NCBI RefSeq assembly: GCF_023638055.1
Contig: NZ_JAKRVY010000006.1
Coordinates: 124,001-188,000, forward strand
DNA: 64,000 nucleotides
DNA from: Natranaeroarchaeum aerophilus
GTDB lineage: Archaea; Halobacteriota; Halobacteria; Halobacteriales; Natronoarchaeaceae
Reading direction: 5' to 3'
The notes beneath the pieces are model-generated. The model was not told the DNA's origin. It saw only the letters and a program-made list of their open reading frames with translations, and did no database searches. Position numbers and translations under genes: made by a program. Shown piece by piece: positions 6,735-16,231 of this stretch (within the stretch, counting starts at the first letter, position 1; each line of letters starts with the position of its first letter).

Positions 6735-9700
6735 CTATTCTCCCACAGCCTCCTCGACAATCTCGATCTCCTCGTCCGTCAACCCGTACAGTTCATACAC
6801 GATCTCGTCGATCAACTCGTCAGTCTTCTCGATCTTCTCTTCCAGTTCCTCGGCGCGCGCTTTCGTCTCGATGTAGCTCTCCAGCCCGGCCTCCACGTCC
6901 GCCACCCGCGGCAGGGTCAGCGAGCGCAAGCGGTCCACCAGCGAGTTGGTCTTCGTCGCGGTCTCGCGAAAGCCCGCGAAGCCGCCGGCCTCGTCGACGG
7001 CCATCGGCACGAACTGCTCGATCAGGTCCGCTTCCAGTTCTGTGAGGTCGGTGATCCGCAACGCGGCCATCGGGTGCGTCTCGGTGTAGCCCCACTGGTC
7101 GGTCTCGTGGTCGTCCTCGTCGTCCGGTTTGTACCGCGCCGTCAGCCGAATCTCGACAGTCGACTCGGACTCCCGCCTGACGCTCGCCTCGCCGACGCGC
7201 AGGTTCGGGCGCTCCGCCGCGGTCTGCTGGAGGATCGAGTCCGCCGCGCCCTTCGGGGGCTGGGTCAGCCCGACGTCCGCGAGCGTCTGGCCGTCCTCGT
7301 AGGTGCCGAGGTGGTCGCGCAGGGAGAGGTTGAGGTCCGATTTTTGTTCTGAAAGGTGCACCATCTTGGTAGATTGTTCTTTAATAACTTCATGTGTGAT
7401 CCGTGTCGGAGAACCAAGTTTATCGAAGTTCGAAAGAATGTCGCTCGCTGGTTCCTTGGATATTTGTTGTTCAATTTGCTCAATCTGGCTTGCTTCAATT
7501 TCTCCAGAGTCTATGGGATCAATTATAGGGAGTTGACCCACATACTGCGTTTGGAATCGATAATATCCTCCAGACAGTTTGGGACTTATCATTGTGAACA
7601 TAAATCTAAGGACGTTAGAGTTAAACAACCCACAAACGTACTTTTCATCCATTTCTACTCCATTTTTAAGTACTGCTCCGTATGCAGTATTGAGAACTAA
7701 TATCTCACCAGTCGAATCGAAAGTCGCACGTGGTTCCGGTGAAATGTCTGGGAAAAGTAATTTTGAGTCAAGAAGATTCTCGCTTGTATAAGGATATTCA
7801 AACCACTCCTTGCCCATCTCCATCACGGTTTTTTCATAGAATAAGCGGTCTCGAAGTTCTTCTTCATAAGCTGTAAGATGCTCAGATGCCAACGGATATT
7901 CCTCCAATTCGATTACTTTAATTTCTCCGCCCTCAATTTGTTTATAAGGATACAGTATGTACTTATCAATTTGTGGGTGTGAGTAGCGTTTTATATCGCC
8001 ACCGTCAAGAACTGGTCGTAGCAACTCATTTTCTACCGGTATCTGCTCGATCGGCTTCTCAAAGACATAAGCTTCCTTGAAATTTGTTTTCACCCCTGTC
8101 GATATATCTTCTGTAATCTTCGATAGTCTGACGAAATCTGCATTTTCAATCTTGTCTACGACCCCTTGCTGTTCAGCTGTTGGGAAAATCCAGGTTTTAC
8201 CCGAATCTAGCTTATCAACTGATATTTTATTCCGGCTTTTATTGGATCCTAGGAACTCAGATACTTCTTTCGGAGTAGCGTCATCCATATGAACATAATC
8301 GAATTCTTGTATTTCACTGTTAGTAGTCAATAAAATCAGGGGATAGGTAGTTGTCCCAGCGAAGATATTTGCATCTTCAAAATCAAATAGTGATTTGACA
8401 TTAGTGTCTTTTTCCAATATCTTTTTTATTCCTTTTCCATATTCGCTTGACAAGAACCTGTTTTGAATAATAAAACCAAACTCTCCTGACCCTTTTGGAA
8501 GAAGATTTAATGCACGTTCAACAAATACGACATATAAATCATACTTTCCTTTTGCTGATCCAAACTGATCTCGCTGATATTGCCGGTCTAGATCGGATAT
8601 TTTCTGAAAGTCCATCCATGGCGGATTCCCAACAACCGCATCAAACCCACTATCCTCAGCCTTCTCCCCACCAGCCCCAAAGAAGACCTCCGGATACTCA
8701 AGCTCCCAGTGGAAAAAGCCCTCCTCGGCGGCCATCGCCTGCGCCGACGTGAACCAGTCCTCACCCTCGATCTCGGCCCAGTCGTCGGCGTCCTCGATGG
8801 CTCCGGCCATCTCCTCGTACGCGCCCTCCGGCACATCCAGCCCGAACTGCTCGGCGGTGTGGACGTTCGCCAGCGCGAACAGGCGCTGGTACAGATCGTC
8901 CTCGCGGATCTCCGCGTACAGCTCCTCCATGTCCTTGATATCATCGAGCGTTGTATTCTCGATATCCAATAGATCCTGCATCAGCTCCATGACGTGTTCG
9001 AGGGTTTGCTGGCGCACGCGGGCCAGCGCCTGGGTGAGGGTGAGCTGGCCGCCCTCCGATTCGGTGTCGTCGGCCAGCACCTCGGTGACGTCCGAGCCGA
9101 CCAGCGAGTTGCCCGCCTTGAGGTGGTGATCGAGGAAGGCCAGCGGCTGGTCCTCGGCGAGCGTTTCGAGCCACATCGAGAGCTTGGCCAGCTCGACCGC
9201 CATGCCGTTGATGTCGACGCCGTAGATGCACTCCTTGGCGATATCGCGGCGGATCTCCTGCTCGTCGTAGCTCTGGATCTCCTGCTCGCGGACCACGTGC
9301 ATCACCTGCTCGGTGAGATAGCCCGTGGCCTTGGTGAGGAAGTGGCCCGACCCCATGGCGGGATCGAGCACCTTGAGATCGAGGACGCGCCGCCAGTACC
9401 GGGCAAAGTACTCGCGGTCGCCCGGCTCCAGTCCATCGGCGCGAAGCTCCTCGTCGATTTCCGCAAGCAGGGGGTCGATCGTCTCCTCGACGATGTACGC
9501 GACGACGTAATCGGGGGTGTAGTACGCGCCGGTGGCCTTGCGCTCGCCGTCGTCGTTGACCACGTAGAGGCTTCCCCGGTCGACGGTTTCGACGGCATCG
9601 GCGACGCTGACCTCGGTGGCGGGTTGCCAGACCTGCCCGCCGTCCGATGCGACCGCGGCCATCTCCGCGTCGGCGATGCGAAACTCGTGTTCGAGCAGGC

Positions 9701-10979
9701 CCTCGTAGATCGTCCCCAGATGGCGCGTATCGAGGTCGGCGTAGTCCGCCAGCACGAAGGAGCCGTCGTCGGCCTCCGTGGTGCCGAGGCGGTAGATCAC
9801 CTCCGCGATGTACCGATCCGCGACCTGATTGTCGGCGAGGAACTCGTGGGTCTCCTCGTCGAAGAGGCCGCCGTTGTACGGCGGGATGCCGAGCGACTTC
9901 TCGCCGGAGTCCACGAGGCGAAAGAGATCCTGCAGGCGCGACCACATGGTGGTCGAGTGCTCGCTGTAGTCCTCGAAATCGCCGCCCGCGTCGATCTCCT
10001 CGTGGATCTCGAATCGCAACTGGTCGAGGCTAAAGTGCTCCTCGTACTCGGCCTCCGAAGCGGGGTCGTCGGGGTGGATCAGCCCACGTGACTCGGCGTA
10101 GAGGACGAACATCAGACGATAGAGCAAGACGAGGGACTGCTCTTTGAGTTCCGCGCGGGCGGCCGCGTCGTCGGGGTCAATCCCCAGATCGTTGGTCTCG
10201 ACGAACCCCTCGCCGAGCACGCGCAGGGCGGTGAAGACGTTGTCCTGTAAGTCCTCGCCGAGTTCCTGTGCGGCCGTCTCGGACTCCGACCAGACGGTAT
10301 CGAGGAAGGTCGTGCCCGAGACCTCGCGGAAGGCCGCGGGGCGAAAGAAGAGATAGAAGTACTTGAACGCCTCCAGATCGCCGCGTTCGAGCAACTCGGG
10401 CAGGTCGACCTCGTAGTACGTTTCGGTGGCGTAGTCTTTGGTGCCGTACAGCCGCCACTTGCGCCCATCCGTCAGGACGCCCCAGCGCAGATCTTCTGGC
10501 GTGTGATCCAGATAGTACTTGGTCTGGTGGGAAGCGTCACGATAGGATCGTTGCTCGGCAAAGCGCTCGGTGAAGTCGGCGTTCCACTGCTTGGCTTCGA
10601 GCACCGCGCTCGCGAGGTTGTACATCGCCTGACTATCGCCCGATTTCTTCTTCAGGGACGCGCCGCGGCGCGCGTCCGCGGACTCGAACAGCAGGCGGTC
10701 GTTGTAGCCACTGCCATCGGGCAACGTGGTTTCCGAAAGCGTCCCGAACCCGAGCACGTCGAGCACTTCGTCGATCCAGCTCCCCAGTAGCTCGTCTTCC
10801 TTGTACGAGCTGACGAGGTCGCGTTCGTGCTCCCAGAGCTCCTGTAGCTCCGTAAAGACCGCCTCGGCCTCCTCGTCGCAGTCCCATGCATCCAGATCCT
10901 CGACACGCTCGTCCAGATAGTAGCCCGAAAACAGGTTCGAGTTCCGGTACGCCGTTGCCGAGAGCGTCGCCTGACTCAT
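6735..10979 (-). CDS. Eco57I-type restriction-modification protein (fused nuclease-methyltransferase)
   Basis: About 1414 aa from the ATG at 10979 (MSQATLS); an earlier in-frame start at 11060 adds only 27 unconvincing residues. Order: N-terminal region with a nuclease-like VLEAKQW (EAK near 128-130), a long helical linker, GAYYTPDYVVAYIV near 484, SAM-binding motif DPAMGSGHFL near 539, catalytic NPPW near 785, then a TaqI-like target-recognition region and a helical C-terminus. This layout fits a type IIG/Eco57I enzyme that both methylates and cuts; a BREX PglX-like solo methyltransferase is the alternative, but no BREX partners are present. Bases 7335-8640 (specificity part) are strikingly AT-rich: hand count 19/60 GC at 8401-8460 against 44/60 at 9001-9060. 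This indicates replacement of the specificity domain by transfer. Confidence 0.88.
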   Translation of the reverse strand: MSQATLSATAYRNSNLFSGYYLDERVEDLDAWDCDEEAEAVFTELQELWEHERDLVSSYKEDELLGSWIDEVLDVLGFGTLSETTLPDGSGYNDRLLFESADARRGASLKKKSGDSQAMYNLASAVLEAKQWNADFTERFAEQRSYRDASHQTKYYLDHTPEDLRWGVLTDGRKWRLYGTKDYATETYYEVDLPELLERGDLEAFKYFYLFFRPAAFREVSGTTFLDTVWSESETAAQELGEDLQDNVFTALRVLGEGFVETNDLGIDPDDAAARAELKEQSLVLLYRLMFVLYAESRGLIHPDDPASEAEYEEHFSLDQLRFEIHEEIDAGGDFEDYSEHSTTMWSRLQDLFRLVDSGEKSLGIPPYNGGLFDEETHEFLADNQVADRYIAEVIYRLGTTEADDGSFVLADYADLDTRHLGTIYEGLLEHEFRIADAEMAAVASDGGQVWQPATEVSVADAVETVDRGSLYVVNDDGERKATGAYYTPDYVVAYIVEETIDPLLAEIDEELRADGLEPGDREYFARYWRRVLDLKVLDPAMGSGHFLTKATGYLTEQVMHVVREQEIQSYDEQEIRRDIAKECIYGVDINGMAVELAKLSMWLETLAEDQPLAFLDHHLKAGNSLVGSDVTEVLADDTESEGGQLTLTQALARVRQQTLEHVMELMQDLLDIENTTLDDIKDMEELYAEIREDDLYQRLFALANVHTAEQFGLDVPEGAYEEMAGAIEDADDWAEIEGEDWFTSAQAMAAEEGFFHWELEYPEVFFGAGGEKAEDSGFDAVVGNPPWMDFQKISDLDRQYQRDQFGSAKGKYDLYVVFVERALNLLPKGSGEFGFIIQNRFLSSEYGKGIKKILEKDTNVKSLFDFEDANIFAGTTTYPLILLTTNSEIQEFDYVHMDDATPKEVSEFLGSNKSRNKISVDKLDSGKTWIFPTAEQQGVVDKIENADFVRLSKITEDISTGVKTNFKEAYVFEKPIEQIPVENELLRPVLDGGDIKRYSHPQIDKYILYPYKQIEGGEIKVIELEEYPLASEHLTAYEEELRDRLFYEKTVMEMGKEWFEYPYTSENLLDSKLLFPDISPEPRATFDSTGEILVLNTAYGAVLKNGVEMDEKYVCGLFNSNVLRFMFTMISPKLSGGYYRFQTQYVGQLPIIDPIDSGEIEASQIEQIEQQISKEPASDILSNFDKLGSPTRITHEVIKEQSTKMVHLSEQKSDLNLSLRDHLGTYEDGQTLADVGLTQPPKGAADSILQQTAAERPNLRVGEASVRRESESTVEIRLTARYKPDDEDDHETDQWGYTETHPMAALRITDLTELEADLIEQFVPMAVDEAGGFAGFRETATKTNSLVDRLRSLTLPRVADVEAGLESYIETKARAEELEEKIEKTDELIDEIVYELYGLTDEEIEIVEEAVGE

Positions 10980-11068
10980 TACCTCGCACAACTGGACGCC
11001 CCGAGTATCAATGTGGGGGTCTTGACAGTTGCCCCCTACCCAATTGTCATTCGATATCACGATATGTT

Positions 11069-11084
11069 ACATTGTACACAATGT
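11069..11084. promoter_or_regulatory. Inverted repeat upstream of the R-M gene
   Basis: ACATTGT-AC-ACAATGT, a perfect 7-bp inverted repeat with a 2-base spacer, 90-105 bases before the R-M start codon. The flanks also repeat TGTTACA directly. It could be the operator for a controller of the R-M gene; no controller gene is adjacent. Confidence 0.4.
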
Positions 11085-11129
11085 TACACTTTCTCCCGAG
11101 GGAGGGGGAGAACGCGAAGGAGCCGCGAT

Positions 11130-11579
11130 CTAGAAGTCCAGCAGCGTCGATCCGACGAGGTAGATCACGAGCGTCGTCGCAATGGCAGCACCTGCGCCGA
11201 TCAGCGGGTCCGGTTCGGCAAGCGAAAGTCCAACCCCGATCGCGACGATCGAGCCGACTTCGAGCCCCGCACCGAGCACGCCTAGTTGTGCGCTCGCCGG
11301 GACCAGACGGCTCGCTTCCGTAAATCCGATCTCCTCCTCGACCTGTTCCTGTACCGCCGAGATTCCCATGAACCACGGCAAGAACAGATATGAGCCGACA
11401 CTGCCGAAGACCCCGACGATCACACCGTAGGCGACACTCTCCAGCGCGAGATAGCCGACCGCACTGAATGCGACGAGGTTCATCACCGCCCCTGCCGCCC
11501 CGATCAGCGTGAACATGCGCTCGTTGATTTCGACGCTCGATTCCGAATCGTCTTCGAACTGCACTGTGGCATCTTCCAT
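11130..11579 (-). CDS. Small four-helix membrane protein of unknown function
   Basis: 149 aa from the ATG at 11579. An acidic N-terminus of about 20 residues is followed by hydrophobic segments near 25-45, 50-72, 95-118 and 125-146, so it is an integral membrane protein. The middle has a charged loop (VQEQVEEEIGF). I do not recognise a family. It lies 52 bp downstream of aroA on the same strand and may be co-transcribed with it. Confidence 0.72.
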   Translation of the reverse strand: MEDATVQFEDDSESSVEINERMFTLIGAAGAVMNLVAFSAVGYLALESVAYGVIVGVFGSVGSYLFLPWFMGISAVQEQVEEEIGFTEASRLVPASAQLGVLGAGLEVGSIVAIGVGLSLAEPDPLIGAGAAIATTLVIYLVGSTLLDF

Positions 11580-11631
11580 ACGCGACAGTGACAGATGTTG
11601 GACAAAAAGTATGTCGGAGAGTGTCGACGCG

Positions 11632-12921
11632 TTACTCAGATTCGGATACGTCCCCACCAAGCCCCGCCAGCACGTCGAAGAAATCGGGGAAGGAGACGTC
11701 GACGTGCTCCGCGCCGGTGATCGTGGTCGGACCGTCAGCCACGAGTCCCGCCACGGCGAGCGACATGATGATCCGGTGGTCGTCACAGCCGTCGACTGTC
11801 GCGCCGGAGAGCTCGGTCTCGCCGCCGTGGATCGTCAGCACGTCGTGTTCCTCGGTCACCGACGCGCCCATCTTGCCCAGCTCGTCGGCCATCGCGCTCA
11901 CCCGGTCGGTTTCCTTGTACCGGACGTGTTCTGCGTTCTCGATTCGGGTGTCGCCGTCCGCGATCGCGCCGAGGGTGGCGATCGTCGGTAGCAGATCTGG
12001 CGTGTCGCCGACATCGACGGTCGTACCCGTCAGGTCGCTGCGCTCGACGGTGATCACTCCCGCATCCTGATCCCAGTCGATCACCGCGCCCATGTCTTCG
12101 AGGATCCCGACAATAGCGCTGTCGCCCTGCGCGCTCGGGTGGGCACCCTGCACCTCGACGGCGTCCTCGCCAGCCACTGCCCCCATCGCGAGCAGGTACG
12201 ACATCGAGGAGAAGTCGCCGGGCACGGAGTACTCGCCCCCCCCGGGCGCGTAGGACTGACCGCCTGCGACCGTGAACCCCTCGTCAGTACGGCGGGCATC
12301 CACACCGTAGGCTGCCATCAGTTCGGTCGTGATATCGACGTAGGGCGAGGATTTGAGTTCGGTTTCGAGGTCGATATCGATCCCCTCGTCGGTCACCGCG
12401 CCGGCAAACAGCAGCGCGGAGATGAACTGCGAGGAGACATCGCCCGGAATCGAGACGGTCCCACCCGAGATCGGCCCCTCGATGACGAGCGGCGCCTGCC
12501 CGTTCCCGCGACTGGAGCGGGCGCTGCCGCCGAGCTGGTCGATGGCGTCGAGCAGCGGGCCGTGGGGACGTGATCGGAGGGACGCATCGCCCGTGAGCAC
12601 GGTGATACCATCCGCGAGCGCCGCGGTCGCGGTGACGAGCCGCGTTGTCGTGCCGCTGTTGCCACAGTCGATCACATCGTCGGGCACCTCGGGTCGCCCC
12701 CCGAACCCCGTGATGTCGAGTGTTCCATCGGTCTCACTCACCGCACCGCCGAAGGCCTCGACGGCCCGGCGTGTCGCCCGGATGTCGGCGCTGTCGAGCG
12801 GATCGTGGACCAGCGCGCCGTCGGCGTAGCCTGCAGCGAGGACGGCACGGTGAGTGTAACTCTTCGACGGCGGTGCCTTTGCCGTCCCGGTGACGGTCGA
12901 CGGCGTGATTTCGACGTTCAT
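11632..12921 (-). CDS. aroA: 3-phosphoshikimate 1-carboxyvinyltransferase (EPSP synthase)
   Basis: Sixth step of the shikimate pathway: joins phosphoenolpyruvate to shikimate 3-phosphate. 429 aa from ATG 12921, normal for the family. Visible motifs: [10 protein letters not shown] near 16 (phosphate and PEP-binding Lys and Ser), [11 protein letters not shown] near 87, the stretch [12 protein letters not shown] near 160, and near the C-terminus [18 protein letters not shown] and a [14 protein letters not shown] block. The start was chosen at MNVEITPS because the extra 24 upstream residues are not family-like. Cytoplasmic enzyme of aromatic amino acid synthesis. Confidence 0.95.
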   Translation of the reverse strand: MNVEITPSTVTGTAKAPPSKSYTHRAVLAAGYADGALVHDPLDSADIRATRRAVEAFGGAVSETDGTLDITGFGGRPEVPDDVIDCGNSGTTTRLVTATAALADGITVLTGDASLRSRPHGPLLDAIDQLGGSARSSRGNGQAPLVIEGPISGGTVSIPGDVSSQFISALLFAGAVTDEGIDIDLETELKSSPYVDITTELMAAYGVDARRTDEGFTVAGGQSYAPGGGEYSVPGDFSSMSYLLAMGAVAGEDAVEVQGAHPSAQGDSAIVGILEDMGAVIDWDQDAGVITVERSDLTGTTVDVGDTPDLLPTIATLGAIADGDTRIENAEHVRYKETDRVSAMADELGKMGASVTEEHDVLTIHGGETELSGATVDGCDDHRIIMSLAVAGLVADGPTTITGAEHVDVSFPDFFDVLAGLGGDVSESE

Positions 12922-13004
12922 ATCCGCCCCGACGAACGGGAGGGGTATCACAGTACCGGAACGCCATCCGAACATCGAAGTCGGTCGGCACACAGAGGTC
13001 CGGT

Positions 13005-13214
13005 ATGGGAGTACTCGATCGACTGCAATCGTGGCTGGGAATCGGCTCCGAGGCAGAGGAAACGAACGAGGCCGACAAGGACGACGAGAGCGAGTCCTCG
13101 GATCCCACCGGCCTCGATCCGGACAACGTTACGGAAGTCCGAACCGAGAGCAGTGATGACGCCGCCGAGAAACTCCAGAACATGACTGCCGACGACGATC
13201 GCGAAGAACCGTAG
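13005..13214 (+). CDS. Small acidic protein of unknown function
   Basis: 69 aa, extremely rich in Asp, Glu and Ser after a short amphipathic N-terminus ([14 protein letters not shown]). No domain is recognisable. The composition is that of a soluble haloarchaeal protein rather than a random frame, and it sits as a free-standing gene between aroA (divergent) and the M24 peptidase (60 bp downstream, same strand). Confidence 0.6.
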   Translation: MGVLDRLQSWLGIGSEAEETNEADKDDESESSDPTGLDPDNVTEVRTESSDDAAEKLQNMTADDDREEP

Positions 13215-13274
13215 TGAGGATGCCACGGCACAAAAGCCCCGAGCTATATACTCGCTCGGTCCCGACCGTGTCGT

Positions 13275-14444
13275 ATGGAACCCGACCTCTCCCGACTCGC
13301 TGACGCAATCGACGACCGCGGCGCGGACGGCTACCTCTTCGACGGCCACGACGACTCCGACCAGACCTACGTCTGTGGCTTCGACGCGCCGGATCCCTTC
13401 ATTGCTCTGTACGATGGGGCCGGCGCACACCTGCTCGTCTCCGGGCTGGAGTACGGCCGTGCTGTCTCCGAGAGCCGTGCAGACTCGATCTCTCGGCTCG
13501 ACGAGTACCACTATCAGGAACGAGCCGCCGAGGATGGTCCACGAGCGGCCCGGCTGGCGACGATCGCCGCCTTCCTCGCTGATCACGATGTCGAGTCGGT
13601 GCTCGTCCCCGAGCGGTTCCCGACCGGGACCGCCGACGGTCTGCGCGAACACGGCCTCGACATCTCCGTCGAGCGCGAGGGCGTGATCACCGAAATCCGC
13701 TCGGTCAAGACCGACGAGGAGATCGAACACGTCCGGCGCGCCCAGCGCGCCAACGAAGCCGCAATGGCCCGCGCCGAGGAGCTGATCGAGGGCGCGACGG
13801 TCGAGGATGGCCAGCTCGTCCACGACGGCGACGTGCTGACGAGCGAGCGCGTCAAGGAGGCCATCGAGATCGAGTTGCTGCGCCGCGGCTGTGCGCTCGA
13901 CGAGACGATCGTCGCCTGCGGCGCGAACGGTGCGGATCCCCACGACCGCGGGAGCGGCCCGCTCGAAGCGGACGAGGCGATCGTCATCGACATCTTCCCG
14001 CGGGACAAGGAGACGGGCTATCACGCCGACATGACCCGTACGTTCGTTCGCGGGACCGCAAGCGACGAACTCCGCGAGCGCTACGAAATTACTCACGAGG
14101 CACACCAGGCCGCACTCGACGCCGTCGAAGCCGGTGCGACCGGGGCGGACGTCCACGACGCTGTCTGTGACGTGTACGAGGAGGCCGGCTACGCGACGCT
14201 CAGGGACGATCCATCCACGGAGATCGGCTTCATCCACGGGACGGGTCACGGGATCGGTCTGGACGTCCACGAACTCCCGCGCCTGAACCCCACTGGCGGC
14301 GAGCTACAGGCTGGCCAGATCATCACGATCGAACCCGGTCTCTACGATCCCGAAGTCGGCGGGATCCGCATCGAGGATCTCGTGGTCGTCACCGAGAACG
14401 GCTACGAAAACCTTACTGAGTATCCCAAAGAGCTAACGATGTGA
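13275..14444 (+). CDS. M24-family Xaa-Pro aminopeptidase
   Basis: 389-aa metallopeptidase of the creatinase/Xaa-Pro dipeptidase group. The N-terminal ~130 residues form the creatinase-like domain (YLFDGHDDSDQTYVCG). The C-terminal pita-bread domain holds metal ligands in VIDIFPRDKETGYHADMTRTFV (the two Asp), GTGHGIGLDVHELP (His), ITIEPGLYD (Glu) and GGIRIEDLVVV (Glu). It cleaves residues before proline in the cytoplasm. A single-gene unit; the region behind it is a decayed element. Confidence 0.92.
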   Translation: MEPDLSRLADAIDDRGADGYLFDGHDDSDQTYVCGFDAPDPFIALYDGAGAHLLVSGLEYGRAVSESRADSISRLDEYHYQERAAEDGPRAARLATIAAFLADHDVESVLVPERFPTGTADGLREHGLDISVEREGVITEIRSVKTDEEIEHVRRAQRANEAAMARAEELIEGATVEDGQLVHDGDVLTSERVKEAIEIELLRRGCALDETIVACGANGADPHDRGSGPLEADEAIVIDIFPRDKETGYHADMTRTFVRGTASDELRERYEITHEAHQAALDAVEAGATGADVHDAVCDVYEEAGYATLRDDPSTEIGFIHGTGHGIGLDVHELPRLNPTGGELQAGQIITIEPGLYDPEVGGIRIEDLVVVTENGYENLTEYPKELTM

Positions 14445-14459
14445 AGTACCACGGGCGCG

Positions 14460-15125
14460 GTGGTCCGTGGCTTCGCCGTGGTCTCTGGCGTGGAGCCACT
14501 CCGGGTACCCCCACAGTGCCGAGTACCAGCAACCGCTGGATATGCTAAACTTGCTATTTTTGTGGCAGGGACGTCGACTGCAGCAGGTCCAGGAACGTAT
14601 GCATATGTCGAAGTGACCTCCTCACCTGAACCAATTGAAGGCGAGGAGACCCAGCGCTTTGTCAGACCAGTTCCTGCAACGATTACCGAAGACCAAAACG
14701 TGCTGGCTCCGGATAGGCCGTTCCCGCCATACTCTGGTGGGGAACTCACGCTCCCTGCTGGCAGGACCTACGGTAACCACCGAGGCTTCGGCTGGAAGCA
14801 TATCGACGAGACGACGACACTGAGCCAATCAGCGATCGGCCATGCGATCGAAAACCCGACCGACGCAAGACTCGAAGCTGGCGAACTGGGCTACGACATC
14901 GGCGAGCATCCCGCGGACGACGGCGAGATCCTGCTTCGCGTCCTCGACGGAATCGTCATTTCGGCCCAGGAGACGACGACGAAAGAACAGCTCGCGACAG
15001 AGGTGAGCCAGCAACAGGTCGAAGATCGGCTGGATGGGGACCCCGACCAACGGAAGCCAAGCGATCCCACTGGCAGCGAAAAGTCGTCGAGTACTACGAA
15101 CTTGAAGAAGAAGTGCTCAGAGTGA
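14460..15125 (+). CDS. Unrecognised protein, copy 1 of a duplicated family (possibly decayed)
   Basis: Open frame of 221 codons; the true start is unclear and may be near 14540 at a hydrophobic stretch (YAKLAIFVAGTSTAAG). The second half, from about 14736, is almost identical to a second copy at 16625-16964: GGELTLPAG, then RGFGWKHIDETTTLSQSAI, then GEHPADDGEILLRVLDGIV. The FGWKHI...H pattern is reminiscent of small RNase toxins of the barnase/EndoU/colicin superfamily, but this is only a resemblance. The C-terminus is Ser/Lys-rich and may be a frameshifted tail. It starts 15 bp after the M24 peptidase gene. Confidence 0.45.
   Translation: MVRGFAVVSGVEPLRVPPQCRVPATAGYAKLAIFVAGTSTAAGPGTYAYVEVTSSPEPIEGEETQRFVRPVPATITEDQNVLAPDRPFPPYSGGELTLPAGRTYGNHRGFGWKHIDETTTLSQSAIGHAIENPTDARLEAGELGYDIGEHPADDGEILLRVLDGIVISAQETTTKEQLATEVSQQQVEDRLDGDPDQRKPSDPTGSEKSSSTTNLKKKCSE
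14736..15058 (+). repeat. Long direct repeat, copy A
   Basis: About 323 bp, nearly identical to 16625-16964 in the same orientation. The main length difference is a 17-bp insertion in copy B. Together the copies flank 1.57 kb carrying a regulator gene, its partner and a recombinase stub. This could be a target for recombination that deletes or duplicates the cassette. Confidence 0.85.
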
Positions 15126-15198
15126 TCGGTATCCAGACTGTGTTTTAGGTCAATTACGACTACGTTGAACTATCCGATATGGGACTACTGACCTCAAT

Positions 15199-15209
15199 CT
15201 ATATTAAGA
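15199..15209 (+). promoter_or_regulatory. TATA element for the DUF7342-type gene
   Basis: TCTATATTAAG lies 21-31 bases before the ATG at 15230. That spacing fits a leaderless haloarchaeal transcript and supports this start codon and an independent promoter for the cassette. Confidence 0.55.
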
Positions 15210-15229
15210 CAGGGCCCGAACGATGGTGT

Positions 15230-15769
15230 ATGACCGAAGATGAATCGAACTCCGAGGGCCTGATGGAACGCCAGACCACAGGTGAAGACCGCGTGCGGAT
15301 GGTTGCTCGGCAGCTGTCGGAGCCACAGACGGCTAACTGGATCGCCTCCGAAGCGGGCTGGTCACACGAACCAACCAAGCGCGTCCTTGAGCGACTCGTC
15401 GAGGACGGCATCCTCCACCGTGACGACGGCGGTACTCACACGACATACTACCCTGATTACCGTCGCCAGGCAATGCAGGAGGCGATGCGTCTTCGAGACA
15501 GTGGACACACTGTCGAGGAGCTTACGGACCGGCTCGCCACTATGAAGGCGCAGATTCGCGACTGGGAGGACGAATTCGGCATTGAATCACCAAATCAGCT
15601 TCGTGGGACGCTCGCTGACGAATCTCTTGATGGCGACGAGGAAGATCGTCGTCGTGAGATCGCCCGCGAGTGGGACCACCTCCAGCGCCGCATCCAAATC
15701 GTTGGGTTCGCCATACGCGAATGGGATTTTCTGGCCCCAACGACAGAACCTGCTGAGGCCAGCAGCTAA
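15230..15769 (+). CDS. DUF7342-type winged-helix protein
   Basis: 179-aa haloarchaeal protein with an N-terminal winged helix (residues about 15-75: TGEDRVRMVARQLSEPQTA, WIASEAGW, VLERLVEDGILHRDD) and a helical C-terminal part with EIRDWEDEFG-like spacing (QIRDWEDEFGIESPNQLR) ending in EWDHLQRRIQIVGFAIREWDF. I match it to DUF7342 from memory of this sequence style. Such proteins are commonly encoded directly before a small partner like the one here, 3 bp downstream. It probably binds DNA and may repress its own operon or act as an antitoxin; that role is inference. Confidence 0.78.
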   Translation: MTEDESNSEGLMERQTTGEDRVRMVARQLSEPQTANWIASEAGWSHEPTKRVLERLVEDGILHRDDGGTHTTYYPDYRRQAMQEAMRLRDSGHTVEELTDRLATMKAQIRDWEDEFGIESPNQLRGTLADESLDGDEEDRRREIAREWDHLQRRIQIVGFAIREWDFLAPTTEPAEASS

Positions 15770-15772
15770 CGG

Positions 15773-16231
15773 ATGTCGGTCCCGCATCCAGGTGGTGATC
15801 CGAACGCGAACCTCTACGACCAGCTAAAACGAGACGTCCTTGACCGCGTGCCACAGATCACGGCGGTCGAGTACATTCCAGACGATATCGAGGGAAAACA
15901 GCTGCGGGCAACTTTCGATCCGGTCCGTCTGGATCCCCCAACGGGCCCTGATTCGCCGGAACTGACCGTCAAGTGGTATCGACAGGAGCCACACGATTGG
16001 TTCCGCATCAACTACAACGATCCGAACACAGGCTTTCACGCTGGCTGGCACCAGGATGAGGATCATCCTGATCTCGGTCACGCGCATTTCCAGTACTCAA
16101 CCGCTGATACGGAGGACCGCTGGGGGATCACACTCGAACATGAGACTCCCTCCCTGATTCTCTGGGAAATTGTCGAAGAGCTCCTCACGGATGTCCGTCC
16201 GACCTACCAGTACGCGAACGAGGAACCATGA
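15773..16231 (+). CDS. TumE-like partner of the winged-helix protein (candidate toxin)
   Basis: 152 aa. It begins 3 bp after the DUF7342-type gene, so the two are one operon. The sequence has a beta-strand-rich core (ELTVKWYRQEPHDWFRINY), then a His-rich stretch (HAGWHQDEDHPDLGHAHF) and a helix (LILWEIVEELLTDVRP). The layout of W/H-rich middle plus final helix recalls TumE-family toxin partners, which also pair with helix-turn-helix genes. No enzyme motif is certain. The stop overlaps the start of a tyrosine-recombinase remnant (ATGA at 16228), linking all three into one former operon. Confidence 0.65.
   Translation: MSVPHPGGDPNANLYDQLKRDVLDRVPQITAVEYIPDDIEGKQLRATFDPVRLDPPTGPDSPELTVKWYRQEPHDWFRINYNDPNTGFHAGWHQDEDHPDLGHAHFQYSTADTEDRWGITLEHETPSLILWEIVEELLTDVRPTYQYANEEP

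Noticed and set aside
6735-10979. BREX phage-defence locus (PglX)
   Set aside because: The protein has PglX-like layout, but no brxL, pglZ, brxC or other partners are adjacent; neighbours are a repeat region and a membrane protein.
14445-14545. Possible tRNA or RNA gene after the M24 peptidase (GC-rich stems)
   Set aside because: No T-loop (GGTTC-A-A) or acceptor-stem pairing could be drawn; the stems are short repeats of GTGG/CCAC.
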